From assembly GCA_902557845.1 (NCBI GenBank), contig CACEBX010000007.1, positions 1 through 45,204 on the forward strand: a DNA stretch of 45,204 bases. The letters run 5' to 3'. This DNA comes from Rhodospirillaceae bacterium. Its GTDB lineage: Bacteria > Pseudomonadota > Alphaproteobacteria > TMED109. Below are positions 34,083 to 43,470 of this stretch, piece after piece (the stretch's first letter is position 1; every line of letters begins with the position of its first letter). A program made the position numbers and the translations under genes. The notes under the pieces were generated by a model that saw nothing but the letters and a program-made list of their open reading frames with translations, was not told where the DNA came from and did not search any database.

Positions 34083-35050
34083 CATCTTAAAACTATTTTT
34101 CCAATATTTTTTCTGTCTGCTAATAGATTTAAGGCTTTTGCAGCATCTTTTAATTGAAAAACCTTGTTTACAGAGGGGTTTAATTTTTTATTATTAAATA
34201 AACTTTCTAAGACTGAGAAATCGTGTCCAATTTCTTTAGGTTCTCTATAAGCAAGTTCTCCCCAATATAGACCTTCAGCTTTTGCATTTTTAAGCAATAA
34301 TCTATTTACTGGAATAGCAGGTATATCACCAGAGGTAAAGCCAACTATAATAATTCTTCCATTCCATTTCAAGGTTTTAACTAAATCTAAACTTGATTGA
34401 CCACCAACCATATCAATTACAACATCTACTTCATTTATACCAAAGCTTTTTAACTCTTTTCTTATTATCTTATCATTGTAGTTAATAGTGTAGTCTGCCC
34501 CTTTTTCAACACATACTTTTAGTTTTTCGTCATTGCCTCCACATGCTACCACTAAGGCACCATAAGCTTTTGCTATTTCGATAGCTGCCATTCCTACCCC
34601 TCCGGTAGCTCCCAATATTATACATGTTTCATTTTTAATTAATTTTGCTTTTGTTATTATCGCACTAAAGGCAGTTCCATAAATTACAGGAAATCCTCCA
34701 GCTTCTATAATATCCATTTTCTTTGGTATAAGGTATGTATTATCTTCAGGCACTATCACCTCAGTTTTATATCCTCCATACTTCATAATTGACATTACTC
34801 TGTCACCAACTTTAAGACTAGAAACCTTCAGTCCTATTTCTAAAATTATACCAGAAATTTCTAGGCCAGGAGAAAAAGGAGGTCTTGGCCTTTCCTGATA
34901 TCTTCCTTTTATTATTAATAAATCTGCAAAGTTCACACCTGCGGACTCTACTTTTATCCTTACTGAGTTATCATCTAGTATTTGACTTTCCGATTCCTCA
35001 TAAATCAAATTTTCAGGGTCTCCATATTTTTTTATAACAACATTAAACAT
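34079..35050 (-). CDS. Medium-chain dehydrogenase, NADPH:quinone oxidoreductase type
   Basis: This 323-residue MDR-superfamily protein has [13 protein letters not shown] and the NADPH-binding [16 protein letters not shown], with no structural zinc cysteine cluster. That favours the quinone oxidoreductase (QOR, NADPH) branch. Likely roles are reduction of quinones or enoyl compounds; the physiological substrate is unknown. The C-terminal NIGKIVLRC is typical. It ends inside the scoB stop and begins 63 bases from the ialB-like gene. Confidence 0.85.
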   Translation of the reverse strand: MFNVVIKKYGDPENLIYEESESQILDDNSVRIKVESAGVNFADLLIIKGRYQERPRPPFSPGLEISGIILEIGLKVSSLKVGDRVMSIMKYGGYKTEVIVPEDNTYLIPKKMDIIEAGGFPVIYGTAFSAIITKAKLIKNETCIILGATGGVGMAAIEIAKAYGALVVACGGNDEKLKVCVEKGADYTINYNDKIIRKELKSFGINEVDVVIDMVGGQSSLDLVKTLKWNGRIIIVGFTSGDIPAIPVNRLLLKNAKAEGLYWGELAYREPKEIGHDFSVLESLFNNKKLNPSVNKVFQLKDAAKALNLLADRKNIGKIVLRC

Positions 35051-35113
35051 TTTACTTTAGATAAAAATAATAATATATGTAATATTCTTACTTAAATATT
35101 GTCGGTAGTAAAT

Positions 35114-35632
35114 ATGCTTTTTTTAATATCAAAGTTTTTTTTAATATTTATTATTTGTTTTAGCAATGTAAATGCTGTTGAAATAAAATCGTTTAAAAAA
35201 GGTCAGTACAGTGATTGGGAAGTTTTTGCTAAAGCAGATAAAGTTATTTGTTATACAATAGCTAGACCGAAAAAAATGGAGGGAGAATATAATACTAGAG
35301 GAAGAGTAGATGCCATGGTTGCTATCAATAATAACAATAAACAAAATAAATACTACGTGGGATTTGATTTTGGTTATTATTTTTCTGATAATCAAAAAGT
35401 TAAGTTAACTATAGATGATGGTATTACATTTGAAATAGATACATTTTCTCAAACTGCTTGGATAAACTCTTCAAGAAATCCAAAACTGCATATAAAAGTT
35501 ATAGAAGCCATGAAAAAAGGAAATATTTTAATTGCTGAGGGTATTTCTAATAGAGGGACAGAAACAAAAGATACATATTCTTTAGTTGGTTTTACTAAAG
35601 CATTTAAAAAAGTTAAAGATGTCTGTAAATAA
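35114..35632 (+). CDS. Invasion-associated locus B (IalB) family secreted protein
   Basis: This protein (172 residues from the ATG at 35114) has a signal peptide (about residues 1-21, ending in NVNA). The domain has DWEVFAKADKVICYTIARPKK, a GYYFSDNQKVKLTIDDG turn, EAMKKGNILIAEGISNRGTETKDTYSL and a final Cys, the IalB pattern of alphaproteobacteria. The family is periplasmic with no proven biochemical activity. A TTG at 35099 is a possible alternative start. It overlaps rlmN by 14 bases. Confidence 0.85.
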   Translation: MLFLISKFFLIFIICFSNVNAVEIKSFKKGQYSDWEVFAKADKVICYTIARPKKMEGEYNTRGRVDAMVAINNNNKQNKYYVGFDFGYYFSDNQKVKLTIDDGITFEIDTFSQTAWINSSRNPKLHIKVIEAMKKGNILIAEGISNRGTETKDTYSLVGFTKAFKKVKDVCK

Positions 35633-36680
35633 AAAAAATATATATGACCTTACAAAAAAAGATTTAGAAAACTTTATTAAAAATAAAAAAATAAAGTTGT
35701 TTAGAGTTAATCAGATATGGAACTGGCTTTATGTAAGAGGGTCTAAAAGTTTTTTTGACATGAATAACTTGTCTAATGATCTAAAAACTCTTTTAGATAG
35801 TAACTTTTCAATTTCTTTATTAGACGTTAAAGAAAGTTATACATCAGAAGATGGAACAAAAAAGTGGTTATTTAAATTAAAGGATAAAAGAGAAATTGAA
35901 ACTGTCTTTATTCCTGAAGGAAAAAGAGGGACAATATGTGTTTCCTCTCAAGTGGGATGTTCACTATCATGTTCTTTTTGTCACACTGGAACTATGAAGT
36001 TAGAGAGGAATCTTGAATTAGAAGAAATTTTAGGTCAAATTATAACAGTTAAGTTTTTCTTAGAGGATTGGAGGAAAAAAACAGAGGAAAAAAAAGTTAC
36101 TAATATTGTTTTTATGGGAATGGGAGAACCACTTTTAAATTACAATAATGTTATAAACTCAATCAATATTCTCTGTGATACAGAAGGTTTAGCCATTTCA
36201 AAAAGAAAAATAACCTTATCTACATCGGGAATAGTTAACAAAATAAAAGACTTTCAAAAAGATACCGACGTCAATTTAGCAGTATCTTTGCATGCTGCTT
36301 TTGATGATATTAGAGATGAATTAGTTCCAGTAAATAAAAAATGGCCTATAGCAAGACTTTTTAAAGAATTAGAAGTTTATAATAGTTCAGAAAGAAAAAA
36401 GAGAATAACTTTTGAATACATCATGCTAGAAGGAGTTAATGATTCTATAAAAGATGCTAAACAATTAATTAAACTTATTAGTCCGTTAAAATCAAAAGTT
36501 AACTTAATCCCTTTTAATCCTTGGCCAGGATCTACGTACGATGTAAGCTCTCCTGAAAAAATTAATAATTTTAAAAAATTTATTTTGGAAAATGGTAAGA
36601 TTATAGCTACAATTAGAATGCCAAGAGGAGACGATATTCTTGCAGCTTGCGGACAATTAAAATCTTTAAATGAAAAATAA
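35619..36680 (+). CDS. rlmN: 23S rRNA (adenine-2503 C2)-methyltransferase
   Basis: RlmN is a radical SAM enzyme that methylates A2503 of 23S rRNA and A37 of some tRNAs. The 353-residue protein has the CxxxCxxC cluster motif at Cys114, Cys118 and Cys121 in [18 protein letters not shown] follows, and the methyl-carrying cysteine sits near the C-terminus in LAACGQL. I chose the ATG at 35619, which begins [12 protein letters not shown], over an upstream TTG inside the ialB-like gene. It leads into argG. Confidence 0.95.
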   Translation: MSVNKKNIYDLTKKDLENFIKNKKIKLFRVNQIWNWLYVRGSKSFFDMNNLSNDLKTLLDSNFSISLLDVKESYTSEDGTKKWLFKLKDKREIETVFIPEGKRGTICVSSQVGCSLSCSFCHTGTMKLERNLELEEILGQIITVKFFLEDWRKKTEEKKVTNIVFMGMGEPLLNYNNVINSINILCDTEGLAISKRKITLSTSGIVNKIKDFQKDTDVNLAVSLHAAFDDIRDELVPVNKKWPIARLFKELEVYNSSERKKRITFEYIMLEGVNDSIKDAKQLIKLISPLKSKVNLIPFNPWPGSTYDVSSPEKINNFKKFILENGKIIATIRMPRGDDILAACGQLKSLNEK

Positions 36681-36696
36681 TAGTTTGGGAAATATT

Positions 36697-37878
36697 ATGA
36701 AAAAAAAAGTAGTGTTAGCTTACTCAGGAGGCCTAGATACTTCTGTGATACTAAAGTGGTTGCAATTAGAAAAAAATTTAGATGTCATTGCTTTTATTGC
36801 AGATGTTGGACAAAAAAATGAATTAGAAACTGCAAAAAAAAATGCAAAAAAAATGGGAGCTTACAAAATAATAGTCAAAGATCTAAAAAATATTTTTGTT
36901 AAAGAATATATATATCCTATGTTCAGGTGTAATGCTTTATATGAGGGTACTTATTTATTAGGAACAGCCATAGCGAGGCCATTAATTGCCAAAGCTCAAA
37001 TGGAGGTTGCTAGGAGGTTTAAAGCAGAGTATGTCTCTCATGGAGCTACAGGAAAAGGAAATGATCAAATAAGATTTGAGTTAGGTTACTATGCTCATAA
37101 TAAAAATATTAAAGTTATAGCTCCATGGAGAGAATGGAAATTAAACTCTAGGGCTAAATTAATAAAGTATGCTAACAAAAATAATATACCACTTATGGGA
37201 AAAACTACAAAAGAACCTCCTTATTCCATGGATGCAAACTTGCTTCATATCTCTTACGAGGGTAAAGTTTTGGAGGATCCGTGGAAGCACCCAGAAAAAA
37301 AAATGTTTAGAATGACAAAAGATCCAGAAAAATGCTCATCTAAAGGAGAGTTTATTGAAATAGAATTTTTTAAAGGTGACCCAATTAGTATTAATAAAAA
37401 AAAACTATCGCCAGAAAAAATATTTGATAATTTAAATAAATTAGGAGGCAAGCACGGTATAGGAAGAAAAGATATTGTAGAAAATAGAACAGTAGGCATG
37501 AAATCTAGAGGAGTTTATGAAACACCAGGTGGTGAAATTTTATTAGTAGCTCATCGAGCAATAGAAAGTATTACATTAGATGGGCCTTCTATAACTTTAA
37601 AAGATGAAATAATGCCAAAATATGCAAAAATTATTTACGATGGATTATGGTTTAGTCCTGAAAGAAAAATGCTGCAAGCCTTAATTGATGAAAGTCAAAA
37701 AAATGTGACGGGACAAGTTAAGTTATTTTTAAGACAAGGTAATATTAGTTTGTTAGGAAGAAAATCTAAGAAATCACTATATGATCACAAGTTAGCAACT
37801 TTTGAAGAGGATAATTTGTATAATCAAAAAGATGCTGAAGGGTTTATAAAATTAAAGTCACTTAGATTTAGAAATTAA
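36697..37878 (+). CDS. argG: Argininosuccinate synthase
   Basis: ArgG joins citrulline and aspartate using ATP in arginine synthesis. The 393-residue protein has the pyrophosphatase loop AYSGGLDTS (residues 8-16). Further motifs are [15 protein letters not shown], and near the end [14 protein letters not shown] chose the ATG at 36697, preceded six bases upstream by GGGA. An upstream ATG at 36670 overlaps rlmN and adds a nine-residue tail. Its stop overlaps the convergent yggT stop by 4 bases. argH is not in the window. Confidence 0.96.
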   Translation: MKKKVVLAYSGGLDTSVILKWLQLEKNLDVIAFIADVGQKNELETAKKNAKKMGAYKIIVKDLKNIFVKEYIYPMFRCNALYEGTYLLGTAIARPLIAKAQMEVARRFKAEYVSHGATGKGNDQIRFELGYYAHNKNIKVIAPWREWKLNSRAKLIKYANKNNIPLMGKTTKEPPYSMDANLLHISYEGKVLEDPWKHPEKKMFRMTKDPEKCSSKGEFIEIEFFKGDPISINKKKLSPEKIFDNLNKLGGKHGIGRKDIVENRTVGMKSRGVYETPGGEILLVAHRAIESITLDGPSITLKDEIMPKYAKIIYDGLWFSPERKMLQALIDESQKNVTGQVKLFLRQGNISLLGRKSKKSLYDHKLATFEEDNLYNQKDAEGFIKLKSLRFRN

Positions 37879-38180
37879 CTCAAATTAATTGATAATGCGT
37901 ATCTATACAGTAAGTCTCTAAAGAATATTAATATAATGATCAATATTACTGGAGAAATATCAATGCCCCCAAAATCAGGCAATAATCTTCTTATTGGCTT
38001 AAGGGCTGGTTCAGTAATTTTATACAAAAAATCTCCAATTAAATAAATTAGTTTATTTTGAGTATTCAATATACTAAAGGCAACTAACCAACTCAGAATA
38101 GCTTGAGCAATCAGAAGCCAAATATAAAAACTAATAACAGTGCTAAAAAGCATTAGTATTTGGCTGAAGAAAATTAACAT
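37875..38180 (-). CDS. yggT: YggT family membrane protein
   Basis: This 101-residue protein has two hydrophobic stretches (about residues 7-35 and 72-92) separated by a short loop with [24 protein letters not shown], the signature of the YggT family. Members have been linked to osmotic stress and cell-envelope processes in some bacteria, without a defined activity. It lies convergent with argG and downstream of the ammonium transporter, separated by a hairpin. Confidence 0.9.
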   Translation of the reverse strand: MLIFFSQILMLFSTVISFYIWLLIAQAILSWLVAFSILNTQNKLIYLIGDFLYKITEPALKPIRRLLPDFGGIDISPVILIIILIFFRDLLYRYALSINLS

Positions 38181-38224
38181 ATAATTATTCTATTAATAAT
38201 TTACGTTAATATAAAGAGAATTTT

Positions 38225-38258
38225 AAAGTAGTAAGAGATTAAGTACTCTTACTACTTT
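38225..38258 (-). terminator. Hairpin after the ammonium transporter gene
   Basis: A perfect 13-base inverted repeat, AAAGTAGTAAGAG and CTCTTACTACTTT, has an eight-base loop. It sits 18 bases after the amtB stop and 45 bases before yggT. Only a short T/A-rich tail follows, so it may act as a terminator or as an mRNA-stabilising 3' end. Confidence 0.65.
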
Positions 38259-38275
38259 AATAAGTACAAGGTTAT

Positions 38276-39577
38276 TTATTTTTTTGAGACGTATTCTGGA
38301 TAACCTGAGGTACCTGTTTCTGTAAGGTCTAAGCCGTATTCTTCATCTTCTTCAGTAGCTCTAATCCCTACGCTTACTTTTAGGATGCTCCAAATAATGG
38401 AGGAACAAACAACGGTAAATATTCCGAATGCCAAAATTCCTACAATTTGGGTTCCGTAAGAAGTATCTGCATTAGTAAATGGAACTATTAATGTGCCCCA
38501 AATTCCAGCAATTAAGTGTGCGGGAATTGCTCCAACAACATCATCAATTTTAAGTTTATCCAATAGTTTCATACCATACATGCATAAAATACCACCTATT
38601 CCACCGATAATTATAGCTTGACCTATTGTTGGAGTTAGTGGTTCTGCAGTTATACTAACTAATCCAGCGATAGCACCATTTAGTGTAGCTCCAATATTAG
38701 TTTTACCTTCAACTATTTTACTTAATACCATAGGAGCAATAACTCCTCCAGCAGCAGCCATTGTAGTATTAGCAAAAATTGATGCTACTGCGTCAGCGTC
38801 TGCATATGAACCTAAAGCTAACTGTGATGCTCCATTGAAACCAAACCATCCCAACCAAAGTATCCAAACGCCCAATGTAGCCATTGGTATAGATTGTCCT
38901 GGCATTACAATAGCATTTCCTTTGCTATCAAACTTTCCTTTTCTAGCACCTAGTAAAATTGCACCAGTAAGAGCAGCCCAACCACCAACTGAATGAACTA
39001 TTGTGGAACCTGCAAAATCAGAAAAACCCATTTCACTGAGCCATCCACCACCCCATTGCCATGAACCGGAAATTGGATAAAGAATTGCTGTAAGTATTAG
39101 GATAAAAGCGAAAAAAGGCCATATTAGAACTCTCTCTGCGAGTGCACCAGAAACGATAGATGCCGTGGTAGCTACAAATACCATTTGAAAAAACCAATCA
39201 GATGCCGGGGAATAGTCTGAGCCAGCTAATTCAGCACCACTATCAGACCATATTCCTAATGACCCTATATATCCACCATCAACGCCTGCATACATGAGAT
39301 TATAGCCTATTAAATAGTAAGCCACCCCAGCTATTGAAAATAAACCTACATTTTTAATACAAATTACAACAGTATTTTTACTTCTTACTAGACCAGCTTC
39401 TAACATAGTAAAACCAGCGGCCATCCACATTACCAAAAATCCACCAATGCAAAACAATAAGGTATTAAAAACAAAGCTTATTTCTGCTGGATCGGCTATT
39501 GCTGTTTCATGACCATCTGCTAAAGCCAAATTTGTAGTTACAAATGAGGCTAATAGAAAAAAAACAAATTTTAGCAT
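38276..39577 (-). CDS. amtB: Ammonium transporter
   Basis: This 433-residue Amt/Mep channel imports ammonium across the inner membrane. It has a signal peptide (about residues 1-20) and eleven hydrophobic helices. The twin histidines are in STIVHSVGGW and DVVGAIPAHLIAGIWG, and MLEAGLVRSKN is a family motif. The C-terminal tail includes DEEYGLDLTETG, the conserved segment that contacts GlnK in other species. The ATG at 39577 has an AAGGAG ribosome site. No glnK gene lies next to it, which is unusual for amtB. Confidence 0.95.
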   Translation of the reverse strand: MLKFVFFLLASFVTTNLALADGHETAIADPAEISFVFNTLLFCIGGFLVMWMAAGFTMLEAGLVRSKNTVVICIKNVGLFSIAGVAYYLIGYNLMYAGVDGGYIGSLGIWSDSGAELAGSDYSPASDWFFQMVFVATTASIVSGALAERVLIWPFFAFILILTAILYPISGSWQWGGGWLSEMGFSDFAGSTIVHSVGGWAALTGAILLGARKGKFDSKGNAIVMPGQSIPMATLGVWILWLGWFGFNGASQLALGSYADADAVASIFANTTMAAAGGVIAPMVLSKIVEGKTNIGATLNGAIAGLVSITAEPLTPTIGQAIIIGGIGGILCMYGMKLLDKLKIDDVVGAIPAHLIAGIWGTLIVPFTNADTSYGTQIVGILAFGIFTVVCSSIIWSILKVSVGIRATEEDEEYGLDLTETGTSGYPEYVSKK

Positions 39578-39675
39578 TTATGCTCCTTTATTAATTAAAA
39601 AGTAAAAGTAACAAATCAAAACTGATTATCAATGAAAAATAATATATTTAGTGTTTATAATTTAATCAATAGTAT

Positions 39676-39704
39676 AATTTATAGCCAATCATAATTTAAG
39701 ACAA
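39676..39704 (-). promoter_or_regulatory. Weak candidate promoter in the gap before amtB
   Basis: The 118-base gap at 39578-39695 is the longest in the window. On the minus strand, TTGTCT (39699-39704), a 17-base spacer and TAAATT (39676-39681) could be -35 and -10 elements (4/6 each). I see no NtrC-type or other operator in the gap. Confidence is low. Confidence 0.25.
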
Positions 39705-39986
39705 TTTTACGTCTTTAACTTCTTCTCCATCTCTAGTTACGACTTTGAGTTTTACTGACCCTGTTTCTTTATTGGTTACTTTTAGAAGCTTTCTCTGAGG
39801 GTCGTTGGCTTTTATTTTTATTAAAGCATCTTGTACATCTGTTCTTGTTGCTAGCTCTAGTAATCTATCTTGCAAAAATTCAATTTTATTTTCTAATTTA
39901 CTTAATTCTTTTGCTCGATTCCCTTCTATAGCAAATAGTGCTACAATACATATGGCAACAATTACTAGAAATATTACTTCAGCCAT
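39696..39986 (-). CDS. Small membrane-anchored coiled-coil protein
   Basis: This 96-residue protein has one membrane helix (residues 3-20), a charged coiled-coil-like stretch (about 21-47, NRAKELSKLENKIEFLQDRL) and a basic tail. I do not recognise the family. Its ATG directly follows the TAA of the upstream 68-residue gene (TAAATG), with AAGGAT upstream, so the two are coupled. It is the last of three small membrane-protein genes read together at 39696-40633. Confidence 0.75.
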   Translation of the reverse strand: MAEVIFLVIVAICIVALFAIEGNRAKELSKLENKIEFLQDRLLELATRTDVQDALIKIKANDPQRKLLKVTNKETGSVKLKVVTRDGEEVKDVKLS

Positions 39987-40193
39987 TTATCTCTTTATCC
40001 TTATTTTGGAGGTGAATCTGTCCAATACCAAGACTTCTCCATTTTCTGAAAGTATAGCTTTGTATCTAATTTCATTAATATTTTTAAAAATTACAAAGAA
40101 GAGGGAGGTCAATATAAGAAAATTTATTAATATAAGTCTTTTTTTAAAAGTAAAAAAGCTTTTATATTTATCAAAGTTGGCAAGTATATTCAT
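39987..40193 (-). CDS. Small membrane protein sharing a C-terminal motif with its neighbour
   Basis: This 68-residue protein has one hydrophobic helix (about residues 19-37) and a C-terminal segment RYKAILSENGEVLVLDRFTSKIRIKR. The 134-residue upstream gene ends with the same layout (helix, RYTILTDPYGTEFVYDRFTGKIKKK), so the two are probably paralogous in this part. Function is unknown. It begins 35 bases after that gene and abuts the 96-residue gene. Confidence 0.7.
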   Translation of the reverse strand: MNILANFDKYKSFFTFKKRLILINFLILTSLFFVIFKNINEIRYKAILSENGEVLVLDRFTSKIRIKR

Positions 40194-40228
40194 AACTTTC
40201 TCTAATTAAAGAGAAGATTATGAGTTAG

Positions 40229-40633
40229 TTAGTAGTTAATTTTTTTCTTAATCTTCCCTGTAAACCTATCATATACAAATTCAGTGCCATATGGGTCGGT
40301 GAGTATTGTATATCTAACTTTATGAAAATTTTCAGTTAATACAAAGATTAGTGATATAAGTATAGAAAAGGTTGCTAAAGGCTGTCTGTAATTATAAAAG
40401 ATAATCTTATTATTATCTAGAAAAGCTATAACTTTTCCTAAAAACCCTTTTCGATTAGCTTTCTCTAGGGCATTTCTTTCTTTTTCTAAATCCTTGAGCT
40501 CTTTATACTTAGATAGTATTTCTTCTTTATTAATGGGTTTAGTTCTTCTTTGCCAAGATATAGTATCTATATCTTCGTATTCAAAGACTGCATCTGGGTT
40601 GATGGCTAGTATAGCATCACCAAGAGTGACCAT
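40229..40633 (-). CDS. Small membrane protein with a phage-like N-terminal segment
   Basis: This 134-residue protein has an N-terminal stretch DAILAINPDAVFEYEDIDTISWQ, then KPINKEEI and a charged helix. That order (AI-x-x-x-NP-x-A-x-F ... I-x-W ... P-x-x-x-EEI) resembles short domains in tail proteins of marine phages and the XkdW type. A membrane helix (about residues 85-105) and the YDRFTGKIKKK tail follow. A strong GGAGGAA ribosome site precedes the ATG. I give no function; the phage likeness is a memory-based resemblance. Confidence 0.7.
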   Translation of the reverse strand: MVTLGDAILAINPDAVFEYEDIDTISWQRRTKPINKEEILSKYKELKDLEKERNALEKANRKGFLGKVIAFLDNNKIIFYNYRQPLATFSILISLIFVLTENFHKVRYTILTDPYGTEFVYDRFTGKIKKKINY

Positions 40634-40692
40634 AGTTCCTCCAAGAATTTCCTTATAATATATAATAACGGAAAAATAATAAGTGTTGTTAA

Positions 40693-41292
40693 TTATTTAT
40701 CTTTTGACCACTTTTTAACTAGATCTAAAAAAAGAGGATCAATTGATTTTTTTCTTTTAATCATATCTTTAGCAACATCTCCTGGAGTGTCATTAAATCC
40801 AAAGTTAGATAAATTTTTCATTTGCATGGGATACAAAACTCCGTCTAGGTGATCACACTCATGTTGTATAAGTGCAGCCCAAGTTGAATGAGCTTTATGA
40901 GTTACAAGTTTCTTATCTAAATTATAATATTCTACCAAAATACTACTATATCTTGGAACCTTACCATGCAAGCCTGGAATAGAAAGACACCTTTCCCAAT
41001 ATTCTTTTTTGTTTTTTAATAATGGCGTGATAGTAGGGTTAATCATTATAGTCCAAGGTATTTTTTTAAAACTTGCATTTTTTGGGATTCTATTACTATT
41101 AACTCTATAAACTACAATTCTTTTGCTTACTAAAACTTGAGGAGCTGCTAAGCCACTAGCTCCTATATATTCTAGAGTTTCTTTCATATTATTTACTAAA
41201 TCTTTAATTTTATCAAAATCTTTAAAAGGAACTTTAAGAGCTTTTTTTCTAAGAACTGGATGTCCCATTTTTACTATATTCAAAACTGACAT
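40693..41292 (-). CDS. def: Peptide deformylase
   Basis: Def removes the formyl group from new proteins' N-terminal methionine. The 199-residue metalloenzyme has motif 1 GASGLAAPQ (residues 44-52), motif 2 ERCLS with Cys102, and motif 3 HECDH (144-148); the Cys and two His bind the metal. Motif 2 has Arg where EGCLS has Gly, which fits the divergent or mitochondrial-like branch. It is read at the end of a run with a hydrolase and an SDR and no fmt gene, so it may not be the main deformylase. A second def elsewhere is possible. Confidence 0.88.
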   Translation of the reverse strand: MSVLNIVKMGHPVLRKKALKVPFKDFDKIKDLVNNMKETLEYIGASGLAAPQVLVSKRIVVYRVNSNRIPKNASFKKIPWTIMINPTITPLLKNKKEYWERCLSIPGLHGKVPRYSSILVEYYNLDKKLVTHKAHSTWAALIQHECDHLDGVLYPMQMKNLSNFGFNDTPGDVAKDMIKRKKSIDPLFLDLVKKWSKDK

Positions 41293-41293
41293 A

Positions 41294-42394
41294 TTATATG
41301 TTTTTTTTCATATTAGATTTATAAAAATTAATGATTATTTCAAAAGTTTTTTTTGGCCTTTCTTGTTGCACCCAATGACCAGCTCTTTCTACAATAAAAG
41401 CTTTAAAATTATTAGTAAAAAATTTTTTCATATTTTCAAATTCACCCGGTTTTTGATAAATACCCCAGTCAGATTTACCTGCTATAAAAATTGAAGGAAA
41501 CTTTAAATTTAGCGGAAGCCTTAAATCAAGAATTCTTTTTTTTTCTTTTCTGTCTATCATCATTCTGTACCAATTTAAAGGGCCTTGAAAAGTATTTTTT
41601 CTAAAGCTTTCAGCATAAACTTTTAAGTCTTTATTTGTAAGCCAAAAGCAATTATCTATCTGTAATTTACTTGGCATATACTTGCTTACTGTTTGTGACA
41701 TTCCTAAGTTTTTTTTCATAATATAATATTCAGGCATTCCTGATAATTGTACAGGAGATATGTTTTTTAATTTATAAGGAAGATTATTTTGATAATCAAA
41801 ACTTTTAAAATGATAATATGCTCTTAAAAATTTGAAAATACCCTGTTTGCTATTTGTCATATTATTATTAGCAGATTTTCCTGAAAAATAAACTTGGTAA
41901 TGTTTTTTTGAAGGCTTAAGGGCCTTTAGATCCTCATTAATTTTTTTTATATCATAATTATATTTTTTATTTTTAGTTCCACTAAAAGGCATGCTCATAG
42001 TAACAACTGATTTTATAAAATTAGGATATATTAAAGAAAAATAACAAGTAACGTAAGAACCAAAATCATGTCCAACTATATTAACCTTTGATATTTTTAA
42101 TTCTTTAAGAAAACAAAAAATATCTTTAGTTAGATTTAAAATACTATAGTTAGTTACCTTGTCTTTTTTATTTTTTATTAATTTAGTATACCCATAACCT
42201 CGTTGATCAGGAGCAATACAAAAGTATCCTTCCTTTGTAAAGTATTCCATTAAATATCTAAAGCTATATGATAACTCAGGAAAGCCATGTAAAAATAAAA
42301 TTGTATTTGATTTTTCTTTATTAAGATATCCTGATTGCAAATAAAAATATTTTAAACCATTAACATTTTTAGCAAATTTTCCTTTAACTTTCAT
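41294..42394 (-). CDS. Alpha/beta hydrolase, epoxide-hydrolase-like
   Basis: This 366-residue protein shows FLHGFPELSYSFRYL (oxyanion-hole HGFP), APDQRGYGYT, and the nucleophile elbow VGHDFGSY with Asp in place of Ser. The catalytic His sits in ERAGHWVQQERP. An Asp nucleophile points to epoxide hydrolase or dehalogenase chemistry, and the HGFPE motif favours the epoxide hydrolase. The substrate is unknown. It lies between an SDR and def on the same strand with gaps of 1 to 3 bases. Confidence 0.82.
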   Translation of the reverse strand: MKVKGKFAKNVNGLKYFYLQSGYLNKEKSNTILFLHGFPELSYSFRYLMEYFTKEGYFCIAPDQRGYGYTKLIKNKKDKVTNYSILNLTKDIFCFLKELKISKVNIVGHDFGSYVTCYFSLIYPNFIKSVVTMSMPFSGTKNKKYNYDIKKINEDLKALKPSKKHYQVYFSGKSANNNMTNSKQGIFKFLRAYYHFKSFDYQNNLPYKLKNISPVQLSGMPEYYIMKKNLGMSQTVSKYMPSKLQIDNCFWLTNKDLKVYAESFRKNTFQGPLNWYRMMIDRKEKKRILDLRLPLNLKFPSIFIAGKSDWGIYQKPGEFENMKKFFTNNFKAFIVERAGHWVQQERPKKTFEIIINFYKSNMKKNI

Positions 42395-42397
42395 GTT

Positions 42398-43096
42398 TTA
42401 AAATGGAATTACTTTTCCATGATAATCTAATAATTTTCCTGAGTCTGCTTTTTCTAAATTAAAAATAGTTTTTAAAATCTTTTTTGCTGACTCATTAGTA
42501 GAAAAACATTTGCTTTCTTTAATAAAAGGTTTTGATAGTTTTGTATATACAGTACCTGGATGAATAGAGGCTAGAATAAGATTTGGTATATTTCTATTTA
42601 TTTCTATAGAAGCTGATTTTACTATTTGATTTAATGCAGCTTTTGAAGCACGATAACCAAACCAGCCCCCAAGGTAATTATCAGTAATACTTCCTACCCT
42701 TGCAGATAGGCATACAAGAAATGATTTTGTTTCTTGATTAAATAATGGAGTAAAGTATTTAATGATTAATGCATGCCCTATAGAGTTTAATTTAAAACAG
42801 TTGAGAAGGTATTCATTGCTAATCTCAGATATTTTTTTTTCGGGCATAAAAGTCTTATCATGCAGATACCCTACAGCATTAATAAGCAAACTAATTTTAA
42901 TATTTTTCTTTTTTAATTCATAAGCTGCTTTCAAGATAGCATTTTCATCTGTAATATCTAATTGAATATCATTACTTTTACTGTAACAAATTACATTTTT
43001 ATATACACTTCCAGATAGTAATTCCTGCTTTATTGCTTTTCCTATACCACCTCCTGAGCCAAAAACTATTGCAGCATTAGAATATACAGGTTTCAT
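42398..43096 (-). CDS. Short-chain dehydrogenase/reductase
   Basis: This 232-residue SDR has the cofactor-binding GSGGGIGKAI (GxxxGxG), an NAVG motif, a Ser in VCLSARVG and the catalytic YRASK (YxxxK). The C-terminal SIHPGTVYTKLSKP is typical of the csgA-like SDR group. The substrate is unknown. The ATG overlaps the TGA of the preceding 109-residue gene (ATGA), showing coupling, and the alpha/beta hydrolase gene follows. Confidence 0.88.
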   Translation of the reverse strand: MKPVYSNAAIVFGSGGGIGKAIKQELLSGSVYKNVICYSKSNDIQLDITDENAILKAAYELKKKNIKISLLINAVGYLHDKTFMPEKKISEISNEYLLNCFKLNSIGHALIIKYFTPLFNQETKSFLVCLSARVGSITDNYLGGWFGYRASKAALNQIVKSASIEINRNIPNLILASIHPGTVYTKLSKPFIKESKCFSTNESAKKILKTIFNLEKADSGKLLDYHGKVIPF

Positions 43097-43422
43097 TTTT
43101 TATTAAGTACAACTTTTCTTAGGGTCTGAAGCTTAATATTATCATTTTTTATTTTTATCTTATTTTTTTGTTCTTCAGTATTGTTTTCCTTAACGTGGTT
43201 AATTTCTGTACTAATTAGTCTTGAAATTGCAGTCTGTATGCAAGCAGCACTATCAGAAACTGATTTAATTGCCAACTTGCTAATGTTGTCATTTGTTTTT
43301 GATGCTACAGTACATATTTCCCACTCTAAATTAACTAGTAAATTTAATACTTTGGTGAGTTTTTTAACATTTTTTTCTCTAGAAATTTTTAATTCCTTCA
43401 TTCTTAATAATTCATTTTCCAT
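43093..43422 (-). CDS. Hypothetical protein, alpha-helical
   Basis: This 109-residue protein is rich in Lys, Glu and Asn and predicted mostly helical, without a signal peptide or membrane helix. Segments such as VLNLLVNLEWEICTVASKT and ACIQTAISRLISTEINHV do not match a family I know. The start has a GGAG ribosome site five bases upstream. Its stop overlaps the SDR gene (ATGA), suggesting an operon with the SDR, the hydrolase and def. Confidence 0.7.
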   Translation of the reverse strand: MENELLRMKELKISREKNVKKLTKVLNLLVNLEWEICTVASKTNDNISKLAIKSVSDSAACIQTAISRLISTEINHVKENNTEEQKNKIKIKNDNIKLQTLRKVVLNKK

Positions 43423-43470
43423 ATGTCCTCCAAGAACTAAATATTTTTTTTTTTTGTCGTTTATTTTAAT

